Below, in pieces: positions 9,748-19,800 of a stretch of 64,000 nt of DNA (position 1 is its first letter; every line of letters starts with the position of its first letter). The translations under genes were made by a program, and so were the position numbers. The notes beneath the pieces are model-generated. The model saw only the letters and a list, made by a program, of their open reading frames with translations. It was not told the origin of the DNA and did no database searches. The stretch is from Allolobophora icterica (taxonomy: Eukaryota > Annelida > Clitellata > Crassiclitellata > Lumbricidae). Location: assembly GCA_963556255.1 (NCBI GenBank), contig OY744604.1:20192982-20256981 (forward strand). The letters run 5' to 3'.

Positions 9748-11410
9748 CCTTCGCAGGACGGAAAGGGGTAAATAATTACCCCAGCGGTGTTTGGATGTTG
9801 ATTGCGGAGCAACTGTAGGTAGGTATAATTTGTCGTTCCACATGTTTACAAGTTACCACCAATGACATATTCTGACTGCATACCCACCACATTGCCATGT
9901 GGTGGGAAAAAGATATTTCAATCCAAAGTGTCCTGGGGTAAAAATTTACCCCTCTTCGTCCTCGACGTCGTTATTTTTTCGTTCCTAGGCAGATATGTTT
10001 TTTAAAGATATGAGCTCATAAGTGACTTGCAATCATAAATTAAGTGTGGAATCTACCACGGAATTGATTGTTAACAGTTTCATAATTGTGGAGAGTTTAT
10101 TTTCCAAGATGGCGGCCAATATGGCCGCCAAAGCAAAAATATGTATGTCTCAGCTCATAGGTAAGCTACAATGACAAATGAAGTGTCAATTGTAATATTT
10201 CCAAGGTCAAGGAATCGATTTATCGCAGTGGCAATCGTGTATGAGTACAACTGTCCAAGATGGCGGCCAACATGGCCGCCAAAACACAAAAATGTGTATA
10301 TCTCGGCTCGTAGGTAAGATACAATGACAAATGAAGTGTCAATAGTAGCATTTCCAAGGTCAAGGAATTCATTTATCGTAGTGACAATAGCGTGGGAATA
10401 CTACTATCCAAGATGGCGACCAATATGGCCGCCAAAACAGAAAATAAGGAATTATCAATCAACTGACTGATCGGTCGCTATAGCCACTGCGATAAATCGA
10501 TTCCTTGACCTCGGTAATGTCACAATTGACACTTCATTTGTCATTGCAGCTTACCTAGAAGCTGAAATATACATATTTTTGTGTTTTCGCATCCATGTTG
10601 GCCGCCATCTTGGAAATTAGTATTCCCACACGATTGCCACTACGATAATTTGATTTCCTGACCTTAGAACTGTTATAATTGATACCTCATTTGTCATTGT
10701 AACCTACCTATGTGCTGAGATATACATATTTTTTGTGTTTTCGCGGCCATATTGGCCGCCATCTTGGAAAGTAGTATTCCTACACTATTGTCACTATGAT
10801 AAATCGATTCCTTAACCTTGAATATGTTACAATTGACACTTCATTTGCAATTTTAGCTTACCTATGAGCTGAGACATACATATTGTTTGTCAGGCGGACA
10901 TATTGGCCGCCATCTTGGAAAATAGTATTCCCACACTATTGCCACTACGATAATTCGATTCCTTTACCTTGGGAATGTTACAATGGACACTTCATTTGTC
11001 ATTGTAAATTACTTATGAGCTGAGACATACATATTGTTATGTTTTGGGCGGCCATGTTGGCCGCCATCTTGGAAAATAGTATTGGCACACTATTGCCACT
11101 ATGATAAATCGATTTCTTGACCTTGAAAATGTTGCAATTGACACTTCATTTGTCATTGTAGCTTACCTACGTGCTGAGATATGCATTTTTGTGTGTTTTG
11201 GCGGCCATATTGGCCGCCATCTTGAAAAGTAGTATTTGCACACTATTGCCACTATGATAAATCGATTCCTTGACCTTGGAAATGTTACAATTGACACTTC
11301 ATTTGTCATCGTAGCTTACCTGTGAGCTGAGATATTATACATTATTTTGGGGTAAAAAATTACCCCTCTTCGTCCTCCGTGTATCGTAAAATCTTACCGT
11401 CCTGCGAAGG
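9748..11410. mobile_element. piggyBac-like MITE with TTAA duplication
   Basis: TTAA occurs at 9744-9747 and 11411-11414. The ends are CCTTCGCAGGACGG and its exact inverted complement CCGTCCTGCGAAGG, followed on both sides by a GGGGTAA/TTACCCC-rich block. TTAA duplication with CC-initial tips is characteristic of piggyBac. It landed in the GAGTTAATTC site of the satellite unit of the giant element, which has a natural TTAA. It has no transposase. The interior is eight tandem units of about 150 bp in two opposing blocks. Confidence 0.8.
10100..11340. repeat. About 150-bp tandem units in two opposing orientations
   Basis: Three units run forward (marker CCAAGATGGCGGCC near 10104, 10255 and 10408). 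After a junction near 10440-10490, five run in reverse (marker GGCCGCCATCTTGG near 10600, 10753, 10902, 11056 and 11210). Each unit also carries a conserved TGACAAATGAAGTGTCAAT segment. The array forms the inside of the piggyBac-like MITE. Confidence 0.9.
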
Positions 11411-13446
11411 TTAATTCATCCTAGGACATATTGAATGGGGGAGTTGATTCTTCCTAGGACCAAATGACTCGGGGAGTTTATTCTTCCTAGGATGAACTGA
11501 AAGGGGAGTTCATTCTTCCTAGGACCACATGACTCGTGGATTTCATTCCTCCTAGGACAAATTGAAAGGGGAGTTGATTCTTCCTAGTACCAAATGACTC
11601 GGGAGTTAATTCCTCCTAGGACAAATTCAAAGGGGAGTTGATTCTTCCTAGTACCAAATGACTCGGGAGTTAATTCCTCCTAGGACAAATTGAAAGGAGA
11701 GATGATTCTTCCTAGGATCAAATGACTCGGGGAGTTTATTCTTCCTAGGATAAACTGAAAAGGGAGTCCATTCTTCCTAGGACCAAATGACTCGGGGAGT
11801 TAATTCCTCCTAGGACAAATTGAAAGGGGGTTCATTCTTCCTAGGACAAAATGACTCTGGGAGTTTATTCTTCCTAGGATAAACTGAAAGGGGAATTGAT
11901 TCTTCCTAGGACCACATGACTCGTGGAGTTCATTCCTCCTAGGATAAATTGAAAGGGGAGTTGATTCTTCCTAGGACCAAATGACTCGGGGAGTTAATTC
12001 CTCCTAGGACAAATTCAAAGGGGAGTTGATTCTTCCTAGGATCAAATGACTCGGGGAGTTTATTCTTCCCAGGATAAACTGAAAGGGAGTCCATTCTTCC
12101 TAGGACCAAATGACTCGGGGAGTTAATTCCTCCTAGGACAAATTGAAAGGGGAATTCATTTTTCCTAGGACCAAGTGACTCGGGGAGTTTATTCTTCCTA
12201 GGATAATCTGAAAGGGGAGTCCATTCTTCCTAGGACCAAATGACTCGGGGAGTTAATTCCTCCTAGAACAAATTGAAAGGGGAGTTGATTCTTCCTAGGA
12301 TCAAATGACTCTGGGAGTTTATTCTTCCTAGGATAAACTGAAAGGGGAGTTCATTCTTCCTAGGACAAAATGACTCGGGGAGTTTATTCTTCCTAGGATA
12401 AACTGAAAGGGGAGTTGGTTCTTCCTAGGACCAAATGACTTGTGGAGTTTATTCCTCCTAGGATAAATTGAAAGGGGAGTTCATTCTTCCTAGGACCGAA
12501 TGACTCGGGGAGTTTATTTTTCCTGGGATAAACTGAAAGTGGAGTTCATTCTTCCTAGGACCAAATGACTTGTCTAGTTCATTCCTCCTAGGATAAATTG
12601 AAAGGGGAGATGAGTCTTCCTAGGACCAAATGACTCGGGGAGTTTATTCTCCATAGGATAAACTGAAAGGGGAGTCCATTATTTCTAGGATCAAACGACT
12701 CGTGAAGCTCATTCCTCCTAGGACAAATTGAAAGGGGAGTTGATTCTTCCTAGGACCAAATGACTCGGGGAGTTAATTCTTCATAGGATAAACTGAAAGG
12801 GGAGTTCATTCTTCCTATGACCAAGTGACTTGTGGAGTTCATTCTCCCTAGGATAAATTGAAAGGGGAGTTCATTCTTCCTAGGATCAAATGACTCGGGG
12901 AGTTTATTCTTCTTACGATAAACTGAAAGGGGAGTCCATTCTTCCTAGGACCAAATGACTCGGGGAGTTAATTCCTCCTAGGACAAATTGAAAGGAGAGA
13001 TGATTCTTCCTAGGATCAAATGACTCGGGGAGTTTATTCTTCCTAGGAAAATCTGAAAGGGGAGTCCGTTCTTCATAGGACCAAATGACTCGGGGAGTTA
13101 ATTCCTCCTAGGACAAATTGAAAGGGGAGTTGATTCTTCCTATAATCAAATGACTCGGGGAGTTAATTCCTCCTAGGACAAATTGAAAGGGGAGTTCATT
13201 CTTCCTAGGATCAAATGACTCGGGAGCTAATTCTTCCTAGGATCAACTGAAAGGGGAGTCCATTCTTCCTAGGACCAAATGACTCGGGGAGTTAATTCCT
13301 CCTAGGACAAATTGAAAGGGAAGTTCATTCTTCCTAGGACCAAATAACTCGGGAGTTTATTCTTCATGGGATAAACTGAAAGGGGAGTTCATTCTTCCTA
13401 GGACCAAATGACTCGGGGAGTTAATTCTTCCTAAGATAAACTGAAA
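11411..13446. repeat. Left satellite arm of the giant element (65-bp dimer units)
   Basis: A tandem array in which CCTAGG recurs alternately after 33 and 32 bases. One half-unit contains AAATGACTCGGGGAGTTAATTC, the other AAATTGAAAGGGGAGTTGATTC. Orientation is opposite to the right arm. Units differ by scattered substitutions and small deletions, so the array is not newly homogenised. Confidence 0.95.
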
Positions 13447-13465
13447 AAGTTCGAAGCATTGGACC

Positions 13466-14455
13466 TCAACAGATAGAACCAGTTGACCTCCATGAGACTA
13501 TAAGACAAGTGTCACAGAAGGTAAGGCAGGCAAAATGGAAGGTTGATGAGAGGAAATGGAGAATGAAGAATGAAAAACGAACCACAGAAGAGGAAGAGAT
13601 GACAATGTTTGAAGTAAACCATAGAAAGAGTTTGATGAGTAGCAGGATATCATTGAAGAATCAGTGAATGACTATTGTAGTGATGAAGACAAAAAGTACT
13701 TGCTTCCTGAAGCTAAGCCTTCTGCTGATTCTGTAAAAACTATGAAGAGGGCAAAATACAATTCTGCAGACATAACCAACATAGCCCTGGCCAGTCTAAG
13801 ACACCACACTGGGCTGAGGGAGACAGCGGAGAAAAAACGTGCTGAAATAATTGCTGATAGTCTAGTTGAGTGGTTGAAAGAAAGAAGAGCAGACAAGGCT
13901 CTTCAAGCTATTGAAGGTGATTTCTGTAATGTAACCAATGGTTGGGTAGGCAAGTAATGCATCATGTCGAGGAGAAGCTGCTAAGGCAGCTCGTGTGGAT
14001 TGTTCGTGATCTGCACACAGGAGAACTGCCACTGAGGCACCTAGTGACTGCTTTAAATGGCAAGATTCTAAGCAACAACAAATGGTCGGGTCCCCTAGGG
14101 AAATGTTGGATTCTGTTACTGAGCTAGACATCAATCCTGATTTTGCAAAAGTCTGTGTTGACCCTGCTCTCCCTCAGCTCAGCGATGAAGTGATGAAAGA
14201 CTTGAGCACAGATCAAGGCTATTGCTACAGGATTGACACTGCAATTAGGAATGGAGTTCTGCCAAAGGAGCCGGCTCTTTTGGAGTTAGGACCCGTGTGA
14301 CTGTGTTCCACAGGAGGTGGCTCACAACAGCTCTGAGTTTCAAGAGAATTTGGATCTCAAAACATAATCTAAAAGGAAAGAATCTGAACAATGTGAGGAT
14401 GATTGTGGAGTTCTGAGTTGGGGTGTAGGCCTATTTTGTGAACTGGTTCAAGATA
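13466..14455 (+). pseudogene. Transposase-like gene of the giant element, N-terminal part
   Basis: A short upstream frame (13466-13663) is basic and glutamate-rich. The next frame, from about 13664, encodes SADITNIALASLRHHTGLRE, an apparent internal deletion, then LQAIEGD, CNVTNGWVGK, VMHHVEEKL, VWIVRDLHTGELPLRHL and KWSGPLGKMLDSV. A further frame continues with RRWLTTA and, near 14442, NWFKI. I recognise this order from a family of uncharacterised predicted proteins scattered through invertebrate genomes and treat it as a probable DDE transposase. The family name is not known to me. Frameshifts near 13957 and 14290 and in-frame stops make it non-functional. It sits between the two inverted satellite arms, where a transposon's own gene would be. 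The C-terminal part follows at 15751. Confidence 0.6.
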
Positions 14456-15744
14456 TATACCAATCTTTTATTCACCAAATATGGTAGCACAAAACAAACG
14501 ATACAGCATTCACTGGACAGCAGACCTGCCCGTACCATACTAATTCAACAACATAGTCCACATTTCCTTAATGCAAATTATACTATGTGCATAGGAGATC
14601 ACACATAAAATTTACCACAGTGTTCCCTATATTTGGGCCTCTTCGAAAGAGTCTTGTTCATCTTAACATCCAGCAGTCCTTAATGTTAGATTCCTGCATG
14701 AACTGCAGTATCTCCTCGACACTGCAGTGGCTGACCTTGAAGACCTTACAGATGGCATTGCTGTAGGTGTAGTTTAGTGTGTTCAGTTCACTGTTGCTTA
14801 GGCTTCCGTAAAGCAAGAATGGCTTGCAATAAGCACTTACAAGATGCAGTAATACTGGGTCAGTGAATTTGCAACATTTACTATACAGAGAGTTGAAAGA
14901 TTTGTAGAACTTGACTCTCATTTCATGCAAACTGACTTTTAATGACTTGGCAGAAGCAAGAGAACAACCCAAGTATTTAAGTTTGTAAACATAGTTAATT
15001 TGCACACTATTTACACTAATCATTTTATATGCAGTATGAAAAGAAGGGCCAATTCTCATCACCTGAGATTTTTTTACATTTAATTTCATGTCAGTTCTCT
15101 CTAATTCTTCCACGCAAATGTCGACCATTGCTGGTATGTCACAGAGAGATGTTATGCTCTACATGGATGTTTCTTCATCCATATACAAGATACGGTCGTG
15201 AGAATACATAATGCATCCCAAAAATAGCTCCGCCATCCGACACTCATGATTGGACCTACTCAGTTCCTCTATAATATCATTCACATACACAGCAAGAAGT
15301 ATTGGTGAGAGAGGACACCACCCTGCCTAACTCCACAGACTCGATTGATCATATCAGACAACATGTTGTGCCATCCTGACATATGCTGTCTCATGCTATA
15401 CCAACTTATGAGGATGCATGATAAAACTCACGAGGGACTGATCGATCCATTAACCTGCTAAATAATGCATTGCGATTGACTTTATCAAAAGCTTTAGACA
15501 TGTCTAATGCACACAGGTTTATATTAGAGCCAAGTTAATGAACATACAAAAGTAATGAACTACTTATCTTAAAGCAAGCAATGCATGAGAACAGCCGAAC
15601 CCCTTTTTGAAACCAAACTGCAGGTCTGAAGTCAGCAAGTAGGTACCATACAGCCTCAGCAAACACATTTCAAAGAGTTCAGACAGATTGGAACTCAGTG
15701 TGATACCTCGATAGTTGTCACTCTTACTATTGTCTAGGGTGATA
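14456..15744 (-). pseudogene. Non-LTR retrotransposon relic inserted in the transposase-like gene
   Basis: On the minus strand the order from 15744 down is DNYRGITLSSNLS, QFGFKKGFG, DMSKAFDKVNR, a frameshifted GGVLS region, and YSHD in place of YADD. Then comes a long frame (15128-14658) with LNVKKSQVMRIG, KYLGCSLAS and a C-terminal domain. AAGATA flanks both sides (14450-14455 and 15745-15750), and the transposase frame closes across it (NWFKI before, NSKW after). The 3' end on the minus strand has GAATAAAAG. So it is a 5'-truncated insertion whose catalytic box is mutated. Confidence 0.8.
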
Positions 15745-15750
15745 AAGATA

Positions 15751-16311
15751 AATAGCAAATGGACACAAGGACCCAAGCAACTCCTTTTCCAGCAACAAGT
15801 GCTTAAAGAACAGAGCGAAGAGGTGAAGATGAAGGTCACGCCTACAGTGAACAGATCTGCTTGGTATGGTTTTAGCGAGTCTGTGCTGCAAGGAATGCTG
15901 TGCACTGAGGAAGAACAGTAGAGAAGAGATGCATTGGAGAAGATACTGCAGATCAGAGGTGAAGGAGATGAGATGACACAGCATGGAGACAGCAGTGTGA
16001 GACCCAGGAAAACACCAAGCATCAACTCTGAGGCGACTACGCTCTTGGAACTGATTGACTGGAGCTCTGGAGTCTCTGAGCCCCCTACAGCCTGCTCCGA
16101 AGCAACAGCAGATATCAAGGCTTCTGTTAGCAACCCAATGGTGGTTTCCGACTGGCCATCACACACCCAGTCTGTGGAAAGGTGTGTGAAAATGACAACT
16201 GAGGCTGCTGCTCATGTGTACAGTCATGAGAGGAGGAACCACTACATCAAAGGTCAAATGGTAAGCCGAGAGCTCATATGGGCCGAAACAGAAGCTAGCA
16301 GGACAGAGTGA
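15751..16311 (+). pseudogene. Transposase-like gene of the giant element, C-terminal part
   Basis: Beginning right after the AAGATA duplication, the plus strand encodes WTQGPKQLLFQQQVLKEQ, then SAWYGFSESVLQGML, an in-frame stop after CTEEEQ, and ALEKILQIRGEGDE. A conserved stretch GDSSVRPRKTPSINSEAT follows, then HTQSVERCVKMTTEAAAHVY and a basic tail ending with a TGA at 16309-16311. The order matches the C-terminal half of the same uncharacterised family as 13466-14455. Another relative, less diverged in this part, lies at 53157-53460. Apart from the TAG near 15921 this half is intact. Confidence 0.6.
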
Positions 16312-16894
16312 AGAGGTGCAGATGATTTGGTTGATTTTGTACAATTCCATTAATTTGACTTCGTAAGTGACATTTTCTATGACACTGTATGGCAACAGAT
16401 TTTATTAAGTTCTATTGTACGTTCAAATCAATAGTACGTAACTATAACTAATTTGAACTGTAAATTGAAGAAGCTAGGGCTCCTAATAAGCCGTTATTTC
16501 AATCAATCAATTTTCGTTTATTCAATGCAAGCTGACATGTGCGCAACTTGTTACAATAAAAAAAATTAATGTCATCAAAAATGAGCCCGGCTACGGGATT
16601 TATATACTAATTATTATACGAATGTGCTATGACAGAAGGGTTGTACCTATGGTCTGAGGAAATACCTTGACTATCTATATGTGGCATATATGAAAACCTT
16701 AAAATTTCAGTACGGTATAATAATTTTTTATTTTAGTGGGTAAATGTAAATGTAGCTAGATTTCTGTGAAAAATCCTAGAAGTAGTTTGCTACCAACGAT
16801 AAATTGTCGTAATTACAATTACAATTACAATTTTATTACTAATAGTTTCTGAAGTTTCAATTAACATCATTTAACCCGTCACATCAACACACCC
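16312..16894. other. Core spacer with a minus-strand non-LTR 3' tail
   Basis: At about 16496-16610 the minus strand reads as a typical non-LTR 3' end, with AATAAACGAAAATTGATTG and a short ATTG tail. The rest is AT-rich, with short ATTACA repeats near 16810-16835. The right satellite arm starts at about 16895. Confidence 0.45.
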
Positions 16895-19800
16895 TACTCC
16901 ACAAGTCATTTGGTCCTAGGAAGAACCAACTCCCCTTTCAGTTTATCCTAGGAAGAATAAACTCCCCGAGTCATTTGGTCCTAAGAAGACTCATCCCCCT
17001 TTCAATTTATCCTAGGAGGAATGAAATCCCCGAGTCATTTGGTCCTAGGAAGATCAACTCCCCTTTCAATTTGTCCCAGGAAGAATGAACTCCACGAGTC
17101 GTGTGGTCCTAGGAAAAAAGAACTCCTCTTTCAGTTTATCCTAGGAAGAATAAACTCCCCGAGTCATTTGGTCCTAGGAAGAATGAACTCCCTTTCAATT
17201 TGTCCTAGGAGGAATAAACTCCCCGAGTCATTTGGTCCTAGGTAGAATGGACTCCCCTTTCAGTTTATCCTAGGAAGAATCAACTCCCCTTTCAATTTTT
17301 CCTCGGAGGAATGAACTCCCCGAGTCATTTGGTACTAGCAAGAATCAACTCCCCTTTCAATTTGTCCCAGAAGGAATGAACTCCACGAGTCGTGTGGTCC
17401 TAGGAAGAATGAGCTCCCCTTTCAGTTTATCCTAGGAAGAATTAACTCCCCGAGTCATTTGATTCTAGGAAGAATCAACTCTACTTTCAACTTGTCCTAG
17501 GAGGAATGAACTCCCGAGTCATTTGGTCCTAGCAAGAATGGACTCCCCTTTCAGTTTATCCTATGAAGAATAAACTCCCCGAATCATTTGGTCCTAGGAA
17601 GAATCAACTCCCCTTTCAATTTGTCATAGGAGGAATGAACTTCCCGAGTCATGTGTCCTAGGAAGAATGAACTCCCCTTTCAGTTTATCCTAGGAAGAAT
17701 TAACTCCCCGAGTCATTTGGTCCTAGGAAGAATGAACTCCCCTTTCAGTTTATCCTAGGAGGAATCAACTCCCCTTTCAATTTTTCCTAGGAAGAATAAA
17801 CTCCCCGAGTCATTTCGTCCTAGGAAGAATGAACTCCCTATCAATTTGTCCTATGAGGAATTAACTTCCCGAGTCATTTGGTCCTAGGAAGAGTGGACTC
17901 CCCTTTCGGTTTATCCTAGGAGGAATCAACTCCCCTTTCAATTTTTCCTAGGAGGAATGAACTCCCCGAGTCATTTGGTCCTAGGAAGAATGGACTCCCC
18001 TTTCAGTTTATCCTAGGAAGAATAAATTCCCCGAGTCATCTGGTGCTAAGAAGAATCAACTCCCCTTTTAACTTTTCCTAGGAGGAATGAACTCCCAGAG
18101 TCATTTGGTCTTAGGAAGAATGGACTCCCCTTTCAGTTTATCCCAGGAAGAATAAACCCCCCGAGTCATTTGGTCCTAGGAAGTATCAACTCCCCTTTCA
18201 ATTTGTCCTAGGAGGAATCAACTCCCCGAGTCATTTGGTCCTAGGAAGAATCAACTCCCCATTCAATATTTCGTAGGAAGAATTAACTCCACTGGAGTGT
18301 CTAATCACTAGCAGGAGTGCTTTAGTCCTAGTAACAATGCACTCCACTTTTCAATTATTCCTAGGAAGAATGAACTCCCCTTTCAGTTTATCCTAGGAAG
18401 AATTAACTCCCGAGTCATTTGGTCCTAGGAAGAATTAACTCCCCATTCAGTTTATCCTAGGAGGAATAAACTCCCCGAGTCATTTGGTCCTAGGAAGAAT
18501 CAACTCCCCTTTCAGTTTATCCTAGGAAGAATCAGCTCCCCTTTTCGATTTTTCCTAGGAGATATGAACTCCACGAGTCATGTGGTCTTAGGAAGAATCA
18601 ACTCCCCTTTCAATTTTTCCTAGGAGGAATGAACTCGACAAGTCATTTGGTCCTAGGAAGAATGAACTCCCATTTCAATTTGTCCTAGGAGGAATTAACT
18701 CCCCGAGTCATTTGGTCCTAGGAAGAATGGACTCCCCTTTCAGTTTATCCTAGGAAGAATCAACTCCCCGAGTCATTTGGTCCTAGGAAGAATGAACTCC
18801 CCTTTCAGTTTATCCTAGGAAGAATAAACTCCCCCAGTCATTTGGTCCTAGGAATAATGGACCCCTCTTTCAGTTTATCCTAGGAAGAATAAACTCCCCG
18901 AGTCATTTGGTCCTAGGAAGAATGAACTCCCCTTTCAAAATGTCCTAGGATGAATTAACTGCACGAGTCGTGTGGTCCTAAGAGGAATGAACTCCCCTTT
19001 CAGTTTATCCTAGGAAGAATTAACTCCCCGAGTCAATTGGTCCTAGGAAGAATGAACTCCCCTTTCAGTTTATCCTAGGAAGAATAAACTCCCCCAGTCA
19101 TTTGGTCCTAGGAATAATGGACCCCTCTTTCAGTTTATCCTAGGAAGAATAAACTCCCCGAGTCATTTGATCCTAGGACGAATGAACTCCCCTTTCAGTT
19201 TGTCCTAGGAGGAATTAACTCCCCGAGTCATGTGGCCCTAGGAAGGATCAACTCCCCTGTCAGTTTGTCCTAGAAGGAATAAACTCCCCGGGTCATTTGA
19301 TCCTAGGAATAATGAACTCCCCTTTCAGTTTATCCTAGGAAGAATAAACCCCCGAGTCATTTGGTCCTAGGAAGAATCAACTCCCCTTTCAATTTGTCCT
19401 AGGAGGAATCAACTCCCGAGTCATTTGGTCCAAGGAAGAATCAACTCCCCATTCAATATTTCCTAGGAAGAATTAACTCCACTGGAGTGTCTAATCACTA
19501 GCAGGAGTGCTTTAGTCCTAGTAACAATGCACTCCACTTTTCAGTTGTTCCTAGGAAGAATGAACTCCCCTTTCAGTTTATCCTAGGAAGAATAAACTCC
19601 CCGAGTCATTTGGTCCTAGGAAGAATGAACTCCCCTTTCAGTTTATCCTAGGAAGAATAAACTCCCCGAGTCATTTGGTCCTAGGAAGAATGAACTCCCT
19701 TTCAACTTGTCCTAGGAAGAATTAACTCCCCGAGTCATTTGATCCTAGGAAGAATGAACTCCGCTTTCAGTTTATCCTAGGAAGAATAAACTCCCGAGTC

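Noticed and set aside
15745..16166. Minus-strand frame continuing upstream of the reverse-transcriptase relic
   Set aside because: This part is antisense to the transposase-like gene. Only the section below 15744 belongs to the relic.
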